In this document: in pieces, positions 5,865 through 13,641 of the stretch | Position numbering within the stretch: position 1 is the stretch's first letter | How the letters are laid out: each line of letters starts with the position of its first letter | IMG/VR virus record: IMGVR_UViG_3300025769_000771 | Span: 1 to 25,257 of that record | Source: a virus | Length of the DNA: 25,257 nucleotides | Strand: one strand, 5' to 3' | Made by a program: the position numbers and the translations under genes | Notes under the pieces: generated by a model | Seen by the model: only the letters and a program-made list of their open reading frames with translations | What the model was told of the DNA's origin: nothing | The model's database searches: none

Positions 5865-7136
5865 AAGGATTAAAAATGGCATCAACATATACTACACGAA
5901 TTGGTTTAGAAAAACAAGGAGATGGCGAGAACGCTAACACTTGGGGTCTTAAGTTAAACTCAAATGTTATTGACCTTGTAGACGAAGCCATTGCTGGTTA
6001 CGAAACTATTGACCTTTCTTCAGGTGCAGTAACTTTAACTGATACTAATGGTGTTCCTAACCAAGCTAGAAACTTTGGATTAAAGTTTACTGGTGCTTTG
6101 ACAGCAGACACAACAGTAACTATTCCTGCTAAAGAAAAAATTTATTATATCTTTAATGACACAACAGAAAACTACACTATTTATATTAAGCCAGCAGGCG
6201 GTACAGTAGTATCAGTAGTTGAGGCTGGTCGTAGCATGATTGCTGCTACTGATGGTTCTAACATTAACTTGCTTGAAAGTGTTGACCCTAATATTTATGC
6301 AACCAAAGTAGAGGTTCAAGCTGTATCGGCTACTATGGCAACAAGTATTAATAACAGTAACGTAGCTCGTGCATCTTTATCAGCTACGATAGCAACAAGC
6401 ATTAATAATTCTAATGTAGCAATTGCTGCAAACACAAGTATTATTGCGGTTGTATCTTCAACAATGGCAACGAGCATCTCCAATACTAACTCACGTATTG
6501 CTGCAACTTCTCTTGCCTTAGCTACAAGTATTTCAAATAGTAACTCAGCTATTACAACAGTATCTGCAACTCTTGAAAGTAGAATTGCAACCGTAAGTGC
6601 AAACTTAGCAAATGGTTCTTTTGTTGTTGCGGCAGCCACAAGTGTTGTTTATCCGTTTCCTTCTGGAACTCGTTTAGTTTTTCAACAAACAACTGCTCCT
6701 GTTGGGTGGACAAAGGTAACAACAGATAATAACAAAGCACTTCGCCTTGTAAATGGAACTGTTGGCTCTGGTGGTACTCAGCCATTCACAACAGCATTTG
6801 CAAGTCAGGCTGTTAATGGTTCTGTGTCTGGTACAGTAGCTAATCACACTCTAACGCTTGCTGAAATTCCAAGTCACACTCACTTTGTAGCAAATAGTGA
6901 TGCAAACTCAACCCCTGTCCTTTCTAATGAATCAGTTACATATGGTAGCGCTGGTGGGCTAGGAAATAGTGATTACGTTTTAGGGGGAACAACATCAACG
7001 CCTAACAGGGGTTTGTCTAGCCCCTCAGGTGGCGGCGGCGCACACAATCACGGATGGTCAGGAAGTTTTTCTGGTACTGCAATTGACATGACTGTTCAAT
7101 ATGTTGACGTAATTATTGCATCAAAGGATTAAAAAT
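5864..7136 (+). repeat. 14-bp direct repeat bracketing the second fibre gene
   Basis: The sequence aaaggattaaaaat occurs at 5864-5877 and again at 7123-7136. Each copy holds the Shine-Dalgarno sequence and runs up to or into the next start codon. The copies bracket the whole fibre gene, so they could be simple conserved ribosome-binding sites or a junction used for cassette exchange. Confidence 0.7.
5876..7132 (+). CDS. Tail fibre with stalk repeats and phage tail-collar domain
   Basis: The product has 418 residues. The N-terminal part (TTRIGLEKQGDGENANTWGL) is a domain I recognise from many marine-phage fibres. Residues about 145-245 form a Ser/Thr/Asn-rich stalk with MATSINNSN and ATSISNSN repeats, closely matching the stalk of the first fibre. 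The C-terminal third is collar-like: GTRLVFQQTTAPVGWTKVTT, then ALRLVNGTVGSGG, LAEIPSHTH and, after a glycine run, AHNHGWSG. The paired His motifs recall the metal-binding tip of T4 gp12-type short fibres. It probably contacts the host surface. AAGGA just upstream supports the start. Confidence 0.85.
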   Translation: MASTYTTRIGLEKQGDGENANTWGLKLNSNVIDLVDEAIAGYETIDLSSGAVTLTDTNGVPNQARNFGLKFTGALTADTTVTIPAKEKIYYIFNDTTENYTIYIKPAGGTVVSVVEAGRSMIAATDGSNINLLESVDPNIYATKVEVQAVSATMATSINNSNVARASLSATIATSINNSNVAIAANTSIIAVVSSTMATSISNTNSRIAATSLALATSISNSNSAITTVSATLESRIATVSANLANGSFVVAAATSVVYPFPSGTRLVFQQTTAPVGWTKVTTDNNKALRLVNGTVGSGGTQPFTTAFASQAVNGSVSGTVANHTLTLAEIPSHTHFVANSDANSTPVLSNESVTYGSAGGLGNSDYVLGGTTSTPNRGLSSPSGGGGAHNHGWSGSFSGTAIDMTVQYVDVIIASKD

Positions 7137-7427
7137 ATGAAAATGGAAGTTGAAAATAATTGTCCAATAAACAAATTTGAACCCTGTAAAAAATTACAGT
7201 GTTCGTGGTTTATAGAGGTTCGTGGTACGCACCCGCAAACTGGAGAAGATATAGCTGAATGGGGTTGTTCAATGGCTATGCTTCCTATGCTTATGATTGA
7301 GAACGCTAGACAATCTTCTCAAACTGGGGCAGCGGTTGAAAGCTTTAGAAATGTTATGGTTGAACAACAAGAAAAAATATTACAGTTAGCACAAGCTGGA
7401 GAGGTTGAAACAAGACTTATTAGATAA
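7137..7427 (+). CDS. Small four-cysteine phage protein
   Basis: The product has 96 residues from the ATG at 7137, ten bases after an AAAGGA motif; the alternative TTG at 7116 overlaps the fibre gene and lacks a site. Cysteines lie at 9, 17, 22 and 44 in the pattern CPINKFEPC, KKLQCSWF and EWGC. The C-terminal half is helical (LMIENARQSSQTGAAVESFR). I recall this pattern as common in marine podoviruses, always uncharacterised. Four conserved cysteines suggest a zinc or iron-sulfur site, which is inference. The stop overlaps the tail-hub start (TAATG), so it may act in hub assembly. Confidence 0.68.
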   Translation: MKMEVENNCPINKFEPCKKLQCSWFIEVRGTHPQTGEDIAEWGCSMAMLPMLMIENARQSSQTGAAVESFRNVMVEQQEKILQLAQAGEVETRLIR

Positions 7428-9280
7428 TGGCATCAACTGACACAAAACCTTTAACGCTTAACTTCTTACCTGGTTTTCACAGAGAGTCTACGCAGTACTC
7501 TGAAGAAGGCAAGTGGTATGATGGTAATCGTGTTCGCTTTCGTGAAGGTAAACCTGAAAATATAAGAGGCTATGAAAAGTTTTCTGATTCTATTGTTGAT
7601 GGAATTCCAAGAGATATCTTAACATGGACAGATAATCAAACAAGACCTTATATTGGTATTGGTACTAACACACATTTGTATGCTTTTCAAAACCAAACGC
7701 AATATGATATTACTCCTATTGTCTGTGTTGTATCTGTATCTGGTAACTTTGAAACCTATACTAATAAAACACTTGTTAGAGTTAGTATAAATAATTTTAT
7801 CACAAGCACAACAGATAGAGTTGAGTTTTCTGGCGTTGCTACTATTGGTGGCAATTTAAACATTAATGGCATCTCTACAGTTGTTAGCATTTCAGGTACT
7901 AATAGTTTTTATATTGATGCTGGCGTTACTGCCGCATCTGCTTCAGCTGACCAAGGTTCAGCAGGTAACATTAGTTTCTTTTTACAGAATGAAGAGTCTG
8001 ATGCTATTCAAGGTTTAGGTTATGGTGCTGGTATTTATAATGCTGGCGTCTCTATATCAGGCGCAAGAGCTTGGAACGAAGAAGCAGCGGAAAGTGCCAT
8101 TACATTCTTGCCATCAATGTGGCAGTTAGATACTTGGGGTGAAGACCTATTAGCTTTACGCAGAGGTGGTCAACTATATGTAGCAGACATTGACGCATCA
8201 ATTGTTCCGACACGTTCTTATGTTATATCAGCTTCACCAACAGCTACAACTTTCTTAGTGTCTCCTAATGATAGACACGCTATTTGTTATGGTGCAAGAG
8301 AGTTTGCAACAACAGTAGGTACTGGAATTAACCCAATGCTTGTGCGTTGGTCAGACCAAGAAGACTACACCAACTGGACACCAAGTGCCATTACTACATC
8401 TGGTGAAGTTGTGCTTGCAGAAGGCTCTAGAATTGTAGGGGCTAATCGTTCACGCAATGCTATTAACATTTGGACAGACAGAGCTATGTATACTCAGTCT
8501 TTTGTTGGTCCTCCTTTTATCTTTAGCTTTACTCAAGTAGGTTCTAACTGTGGTTTGATTGGGCAACACGCACATGTGGATTTTGACGGCGTGTCTTATT
8601 GGATGGGTGATAATAACTTCTATGCCTTTGATGGTAGAGTTCAAGTATTGCCTTGTACTATTAGACGACATCTGTTTGATAACTTTAACATGACAAACAA
8701 AGAAAAAGTATTTGCTGCAATTAACTCAGAGTTTAAAGAAATCATTTGGCTATATCCATCTAGTACTAGCTCTGAGCCAGACTCATATGTTATATACAAC
8801 GTAGAGGAGCGTACGTGGGTATACGGTAAATTATTTGAGAATGGTATAGTAACTCTATTTGCTGATAGGAATGTTTATGATAGTACAATTACAGTTGGCA
8901 AAACATCCCCAAGCAATTCTTATTTTGTATACAATAATGAGCCTGACGAAATCTATACAGGTGATGGACAACCTTTAACTTCGTATCTACAGTCAGCTGA
9001 GTTTGATTTAGACGAGGGTAAGAGCTTAATGTTTATAGATAGAATCATTCCTGATTATTATTTTGACGCTGGTGAAACAGTTAAGATGGAAGTAAACATT
9101 AAACAATATCCAAACTCTACTATGAAAACAAAAGGTCCGTTTACTATATCTCAAAATACAAAGAAGGTAGACCTAAGAGCAAGGGGCCGTCTTGCTGATG
9201 TAAAGGTTACAGCAACTAACTCTGGAGCTTGGAGGTGGGGTTCTGTTAAACTATCACTACAACCTGATGGAGACAGGTAA
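7427..9280 (+). CDS. Tail hub / tail tube structural protein (P22 gp10 or T7 gp12 type)
   Basis: The product has 617 residues and is rich in beta structure. The N-terminus (LPGFHRESTQYSEEGKWYDG, NRVRFREGKPENIRGYEKF) and the middle (WSDQEDYTNWTPSAITTSGE, then IVGANRSRNAINIWTDRAMY) are signatures I know from large tail proteins of marine podoviruses. They are sometimes labelled phage stabilisation protein and compared with P22 gp10. A beta-propeller-like tail hub or nozzle that extends the gp4-like adaptor is the likely role. The assignment rests on remembered patterns, the length and its place. It overlaps both neighbours by TAATG junctions. Confidence 0.7.
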   Translation: MASTDTKPLTLNFLPGFHRESTQYSEEGKWYDGNRVRFREGKPENIRGYEKFSDSIVDGIPRDILTWTDNQTRPYIGIGTNTHLYAFQNQTQYDITPIVCVVSVSGNFETYTNKTLVRVSINNFITSTTDRVEFSGVATIGGNLNINGISTVVSISGTNSFYIDAGVTAASASADQGSAGNISFFLQNEESDAIQGLGYGAGIYNAGVSISGARAWNEEAAESAITFLPSMWQLDTWGEDLLALRRGGQLYVADIDASIVPTRSYVISASPTATTFLVSPNDRHAICYGAREFATTVGTGINPMLVRWSDQEDYTNWTPSAITTSGEVVLAEGSRIVGANRSRNAINIWTDRAMYTQSFVGPPFIFSFTQVGSNCGLIGQHAHVDFDGVSYWMGDNNFYAFDGRVQVLPCTIRRHLFDNFNMTNKEKVFAAINSEFKEIIWLYPSSTSSEPDSYVIYNVEERTWVYGKLFENGIVTLFADRNVYDSTITVGKTSPSNSYFVYNNEPDEIYTGDGQPLTSYLQSAEFDLDEGKSLMFIDRIIPDYYFDAGETVKMEVNIKQYPNSTMKTKGPFTISQNTKKVDLRARGRLADVKVTATNSGAWRWGSVKLSLQPDGDR

Positions 9281-9549
9281 TGGCTACATATCCAGGACTT
9301 CCTAAGTATTACAACATTACTACATTAAGTGAGTTAATGAATGTATTAAATACATATACTAATGAACTAACAAGAGAGCTTGACCTAAGAGACAGACAGC
9401 AAGATAACCTACCTTCTACAAAAGTATATACAGTAACTACAGTTACAGATATAGGTAGACCAGCAGCGGGAGATGTGGCTTATTCTACTAGTTCTGTTAA
9501 ATTTAGGGGATACACAACAACAGCAACAGGGTGGGTAGATTTTAATTAA
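9280..9549 (+). CDS. Small conserved tail-associated protein
   Basis: The product has 89 residues. It begins with ATYPGLPKYYNITTLSELMN, which looks helical, continues with RELDLRDRQQDN and ends in a beta-rich Thr-rich part (VYTVTTVTDIGRPAAGDVAY to GWVDFN). The start overlaps the tail-hub stop (TAATG), implying coupled translation. I recall similar small genes behind the hub gene in marine phages, but know no function. The GDVAYSTSSVKFRGYTTTAT part resembles the connecting strands of fibre or baseplate proteins, so it may attach to the hub. Confidence 0.6.
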   Translation: MATYPGLPKYYNITTLSELMNVLNTYTNELTRELDLRDRQQDNLPSTKVYTVTTVTDIGRPAAGDVAYSTSSVKFRGYTTTATGWVDFN

Positions 9550-9576
9550 GGTCTGGTATATCCACGTAATATATAG

Positions 9577-9582
9577 TATAAT
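9577..9582 (+). promoter_or_regulatory. Possible promoter -10 box before the ejection genes
   Basis: A perfect TATAAT lies in the 59-base gap before the ATG at 9609. The flanking bases (gTATAATaaag) resemble those of P2 (gTATAATaaac). No convincing -35 box is visible at 16-18 bases upstream, so an activator or a phage factor would be needed, or the match is chance. Confidence 0.35.
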
Positions 9583-9608
9583 AAAGAAAATTAAAAGGAA
9601 CATACACT

Positions 9609-10787
9609 ATGGCATATGGACAAAATATGAAAGCACCAATGGCAGGTATTACTGGCCTCGCTGCCCTTAAGGGTAGACAGGGAGATAATACTCTTGTCCA
9701 TGTTAATCCTATGGAACTTAAAGCTTTGGACAACATGGCTCCTGGCGGTCTTACACGTAATCCATATACAGGCTTGCCTGAAGCATTTAAGCTTAAAGAC
9801 ATTCTTCCTACACTGGGAGCTATTGCTGGTACTATATTTCTTGGTCCTATAATGGGTCCTATGTTAGGCAGTGGTCTTGGTGCTGCAAGTGGTACAGCAT
9901 TAGCAGGTGGTAATAAAGAAGAAATTTTAGGGTCTGGTCTTGTATCAGGCGCAACTGCTGGTTTAATGGGTGGGGCTTCCCCTACCGCAGCAGCAGAAGC
10001 AGCAGGGAAAGAAACTCTTAAAAAAGGCGTTGCAGAAGAAACGGCTGGTTCACTATTAAAAGATACTGCTGGTACTAGTTTTATTCCAAAAGGTGTTAAA
10101 AGTTTTGTAAGCGACCCACTTGGAACAACAGCAAATCTTTTACCAGAAAGTATATCTCCTTCAGGTGGTTACTTAGACCCAGCAAAATTAGCCGCCGCAA
10201 CACAAGACACAACCCTTCAAAGTGCTGCGCAAGAAGCAGCAACACAAGCAGGTAGAAAAGCTTTTGTTAAACAAGGTTTAGCAGGCGCTGCAGGGGCAGC
10301 TATGGCTACTCCTGTTAATATGCCAGGAGAATCTGAGTATAAAGGACCAACACAAAGTGCTATTACAGAAATGCAAGCACGTCCAAATCAGCCGCAAGCA
10401 GTTGACGAGTTTATTAGGAAAGGTGGCGCAGTACCACAGTTCTTTGATTACAGAACAGTACAGCCCTACATTGCTGCTGAAGGTGGTCAGTTAGGTGATG
10501 CGCCTCGTGGTGAAATGTTTTCTGGTAAGGTAGAGGGTAGAGGTGATGGTATGTCAGATGAAGTAGCTTTTGATGTAGTAGGCGACCCTGAAGTAGATAC
10601 TGCAATGTTAAGTCCAGATGAATATGTAATAGATGCACACACAGTAGCAGCACTTGGTAACGGGTCTTCCGATGCAGGTGCAGCTAGGTTAGACGAATTT
10701 AGAAAAGCTTTGAGAGAGAAGGTTTATGGCAGAAAAGAACAGCCAAATCAAATTAACCCACAACAGGAACTAAGTAAACTCTCTTAA
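9609..10787 (+). CDS. Internal virion / ejection-type protein
   Basis: The product has 392 residues. Residues about 60-123 are hydrophobic and rich in Gly and Ala (LPTLGAIAGTIFLGPIMGPM onward), suitable for membrane insertion. The middle is Ala/Gln-rich. The C-terminal domain contains GRGDGMSDEVAF, then DTAMLSPDEYVIDAHTVAAL and GNGSSDAGAARLDEF, a variant of a motif I know from many phage tape-measure and ejection proteins. A role in DNA delivery is likely from composition and position, at the head of a block of three such proteins. AAAAGGAAC upstream supports the start. The stop overlaps the next start (TAATG). Confidence 0.62.
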   Translation: MAYGQNMKAPMAGITGLAALKGRQGDNTLVHVNPMELKALDNMAPGGLTRNPYTGLPEAFKLKDILPTLGAIAGTIFLGPIMGPMLGSGLGAASGTALAGGNKEEILGSGLVSGATAGLMGGASPTAAAEAAGKETLKKGVAEETAGSLLKDTAGTSFIPKGVKSFVSDPLGTTANLLPESISPSGGYLDPAKLAAATQDTTLQSAAQEAATQAGRKAFVKQGLAGAAGAAMATPVNMPGESEYKGPTQSAITEMQARPNQPQAVDEFIRKGGAVPQFFDYRTVQPYIAAEGGQLGDAPRGEMFSGKVEGRGDGMSDEVAFDVVGDPEVDTAMLSPDEYVIDAHTVAALGNGSSDAGAARLDEFRKALREKVYGRKEQPNQINPQQELSKLS

Positions 10788-11206
10788 TGACTCAAGAATA
10801 TCATCAGGTACATCCACAAGATGTACAAAATAACTTAGACTTATTTGCTATTTTAATAGATAAGGCGCTAACAAAAAATGACCATGCTGAATATAGTGTA
10901 CGTGGTTGTTGTGAAAAAATAATAAACAATGAGTGGCAGTTGTTTGTAATATTAAAGGATGGGGAATTAGAATATATTATTGTTACTCTTGTAGCCCCAC
11001 ATGAATTATGTTGTGATTTGATTCCTGTTATTATTTCTAAAGTTAATAATAAGAAAGTAGATTTAAATTATATGCACAAGTGTTTAGAAGAAATTGCTGT
11101 TAAATTTAAATGTAATAGAATTGTAGGCGGCGGCAGAAAAGGATGGAAAAAAGTTTTTAATAAATTTGGTTATAAAGACCTTAACTTGGTGGTAAAAGAA
11201 TTATGA
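10787..11206 (+). CDS. Small protein with GNAT-like C-terminus, among ejection genes
   Basis: The product has 139 residues. The N-terminus is polar. The middle has alternating strands (WQLFVILKDGELEYIIVTLV). The C-terminal part reads YMHKCLEEIAVKFKCNRIVG, then GGRKGWKKVFNKFGYK, which recalls the end of an acetyltransferase fold, where a helix is followed by a final strand and a GFxK-type loop. The acetyl-CoA loop is not evident, so enzymatic activity is doubtful. T7 gp13, about the same length, helps assemble internal virion proteins and lies at the matching place; an equivalent role is a reasonable guess. It overlaps both neighbours. Confidence 0.55.
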   Translation: MTQEYHQVHPQDVQNNLDLFAILIDKALTKNDHAEYSVRGCCEKIINNEWQLFVILKDGELEYIIVTLVAPHELCCDLIPVIISKVNNKKVDLNYMHKCLEEIAVKFKCNRIVGGGRKGWKKVFNKFGYKDLNLVVKEL

Positions 11207-13632
11207 TTTTATTTGAAAAGAAAAATAAATACGGTAGCTTTGATGACTTAATGGGTGTATCTATTGAGACAGGGGACAAGTGGCTTGATAAAAAATTAAA
11301 CTCTAATTTATGCTATAGCGCTCTTTTTGGTGGTGGCGGCAGCAGCCCAGCGCCGCAAGATGTTCCAAAAACATTACGTCCTTATGTAACGCAAATTCTT
11401 GATAGAGCCAAAGGTCTTTATGGAAGTTATACGCCTCAAGCACTTTATCAAGGCGAAAGAATTGTGGGCTTTACTCCAACAGAACAAGCAGCGCAAGCTG
11501 GTGTAGCTGGTATGGTTGAGCGTGGTATTTCTGGCGACCCCGCACTAACATCTGCTGGCACTTACTATCAACCAGCATTAGGTTTGTTAGGCGCAGGCGC
11601 ACAACAACAACAAGCAGCTAGTGGATTGCTTGGCGCTATTGCTCCAACATTAGGCGCATCTGGCGCTCAGTTTGAAGGAGCAGCAAGAACTCTTGGTGGC
11701 GTGGCTCCAGCATTACAACAATATCAACAAAGAGTAGGTGGAGCAGAACAAACCTTAGCGGGTGTTAGCCCAGAACTACAAGCATATAGACAGAGATTAA
11801 GAGGTGCTGAAGCTATGCTTGGTGCAACTGCTCCTACATTGTCTCAGTACGAACAACAGCTACAACAAGCAGCGCAAACATACGGTGGCGCACAACAACA
11901 GTTAGGCAGAGCAGAAGAAGCAGCAAGAGCAGGTACTGGTTCTGTTGGTATTGGTGAGTTAGATACTGCTAGATATATGTCACCTTATCAGCAACAAGTA
12001 ATTGATATTGAAAAGCGTCAAGCTAAGCAAGATGCTGTAGAGATTGCTCAAGCTATCGGCGCTAAAGCAGCAGGCATGGGAGCCTTTGGTGGTTCACGTC
12101 AAGCTATTCTTGAAGGCCAAGCTCTATCAGATTTAGGTACTCGTCTTTCAGACATTCAAACACGAGGCTCACAAGCAGCTTATGACCGTGCTTTGCAGAC
12201 AGCTGCACAACAACAACAACTGCAATATGGCGAAGATGTAGCTGCTCTTGGTAGACAATCTACACTTGGTCAGGCTCTTGCTGGATTAGCAGGCGCACAG
12301 ACGGGCATTGGTCAACAGCAGGCAGGTCTTGGCATCTCTGGTTATGGCGGCCTTGCAGGAGCAGGTCGTGAAACCGCAGCACAGCTTGCAGGATTGGGTG
12401 GTCAGTATGGTAACATTGGTCAACAAGTGGGAGCATTGGCTGGACAACAAGCCCAGCTTGGCGGTTTATATGGTGACATTGGACAACAACTTGGTTCATT
12501 AGCTGGGCAACAAGTAGGTGTGGGTCAAGCAGTAGGTCAACTTGCTGGTCAATATGGCGCAGGTGCTGGTGCTATGGGGCAACAAGCAGGAGGTCTTGCT
12601 AGTCTGTCCCAAGCCTTTGGTAATCTTGGTCAACAAGCTCTTGGGCAAGGATACAGAGAACAAGGTTATCTTGCTGGTGTCGGTGAACAAGAACGTGCCT
12701 TGCAGCAACAACGTGCAGACCTTGCATATCAACAGTTTGTTGAGCAACGTGATTATCCAGATGTTCAGCTTCAAAAGTTCTCATCTCTTGTTCAAGGTTT
12801 TCCTTTTAATTTTCAACAAACCCCACAACAACCAAGCGGCTTTCAACAGGCAGCTGGTGGTGCGCTTGCTTTGGGTAGTCTTGGTAAAAACCTTGGCTTC
12901 TTTAATAAAGGCGGTCAGGTTAACGGAGACAGAGAAGACGGTATTAGTGGTACTGTTTACAGACAGGCTGGCGGTCTTCCTGGTTCATCTGGAGGTATTG
13001 CTGGCTTACCTTTCGACTATGATATTGAAGAATTAAAAAAGTACTTAGCTGAAACACGCTTTGATAGGGCAGCCAAAGAAGAAGCTTTAGATGAACGTAA
13101 AAGGGCAGCGCAAGCTCAAGCCTTAGCTCAAGCTGCTCAAGGTGTTCTTGGTGCAGACCCAAGAGCAGGCGGCATTGCTTCTTTAATTTCAGGAGCAGTA
13201 AAAGCACAACCAGCTATGACTCAACTCGCAGAGATACGAGCGGAAAGAAAAGGCATTGGGGCTGAAGAACGTAAAGCTAATATTGCAGATTACTTAACTG
13301 TTAAACAGCTAGAAGACTTAGAAGCTAAAAGACAAAAGGCAATGGCTGAAGCAATTAAAGCAGCAGCGGTAGACCCTGAAAAAGGTACAGATGTAAAGTC
13401 GGTTTTTGATTTGATAACTAGGAAAACTGGATACACAGTTGATGATACGACAGGAACAGTTTTAATAAACGGTCGGGGTGTAACATCAAACGTGCAAGAT
13501 GCAGTATATGATTTTACAAACAAGGCAATAAGAAAGGCAAACACGTTTAGACAGACACACCCGAGAGAGTGGATAGCTAAAACTTCCGAGTGGATAGCTG
13601 AAAATAAACCACAGTTTCCTGAAGAGCAGTAG
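11203..13632 (+). CDS. Gln/Gly/Ala-rich internal virion (DNA ejection) protein
   Basis: The product has 809 residues. The start overlaps the previous stop (ATGA). After a short charged N-terminus comes YSALFGGGGSSPAPQDVP and a conserved segment with YQGERIVGFTPTEQAAQAGV, which I recall from marine podoviruses. Residues 137-220 are four tandem 21-residue repeats, and residues 398-439 two more of a different 21-residue type (LGGxYGxIGQQ). The middle is extremely Gln/Ala/Gly-rich. The C-terminal third is charged and helical. This composition is typical of proteins expelled with the DNA or forming a periplasmic conduit. No enzymatic motif is seen. Confidence 0.65.
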   Translation: MILFEKKNKYGSFDDLMGVSIETGDKWLDKKLNSNLCYSALFGGGGSSPAPQDVPKTLRPYVTQILDRAKGLYGSYTPQALYQGERIVGFTPTEQAAQAGVAGMVERGISGDPALTSAGTYYQPALGLLGAGAQQQQAASGLLGAIAPTLGASGAQFEGAARTLGGVAPALQQYQQRVGGAEQTLAGVSPELQAYRQRLRGAEAMLGATAPTLSQYEQQLQQAAQTYGGAQQQLGRAEEAARAGTGSVGIGELDTARYMSPYQQQVIDIEKRQAKQDAVEIAQAIGAKAAGMGAFGGSRQAILEGQALSDLGTRLSDIQTRGSQAAYDRALQTAAQQQQLQYGEDVAALGRQSTLGQALAGLAGAQTGIGQQQAGLGISGYGGLAGAGRETAAQLAGLGGQYGNIGQQVGALAGQQAQLGGLYGDIGQQLGSLAGQQVGVGQAVGQLAGQYGAGAGAMGQQAGGLASLSQAFGNLGQQALGQGYREQGYLAGVGEQERALQQQRADLAYQQFVEQRDYPDVQLQKFSSLVQGFPFNFQQTPQQPSGFQQAAGGALALGSLGKNLGFFNKGGQVNGDREDGISGTVYRQAGGLPGSSGGIAGLPFDYDIEELKKYLAETRFDRAAKEEALDERKRAAQAQALAQAAQGVLGADPRAGGIASLISGAVKAQPAMTQLAEIRAERKGIGAEERKANIADYLTVKQLEDLEAKRQKAMAEAIKAAAVDPEKGTDVKSVFDLITRKTGYTVDDTTGTVLINGRGVTSNVQDAVYDFTNKAIRKANTFRQTHPREWIAKTSEWIAENKPQFPEEQ
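11611..11862 (+). repeat. Four tandem 63-bp (21-residue) coding repeats
   Basis: Units start at 11611, 11674, 11737 and 11800. The shared pattern is GAExxLxGxxPxLxxYxQxL, clear in the last three units and weaker in the first. They lie in frame without gaps and are probably a helical rod. Confidence 0.75.
12394..12519 (+). repeat. Two tandem 63-bp coding repeats of a second type
   Basis: Units at 12394-12456 and 12457-12519 encode LGGxYGxIGQQxGxLAGQQ. A third, degraded unit follows (VGQAVGQLAGQYG). The period is again 21 residues, although the sequence is unrelated to the earlier block. Confidence 0.75.
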
Positions 13633-13641
13633 TTATATAAA

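Noticed and set aside
6650-7132. Fibre tip as target of a diversity-generating retroelement
   Set aside because: No reverse transcriptase or template repeat is visible in the window.
12542-13036. Plus-strand frame of 164 codons inside the Gln-rich ejection gene
   Set aside because: It lies wholly within a well-supported longer gene in another frame and shows no recognisable protein.
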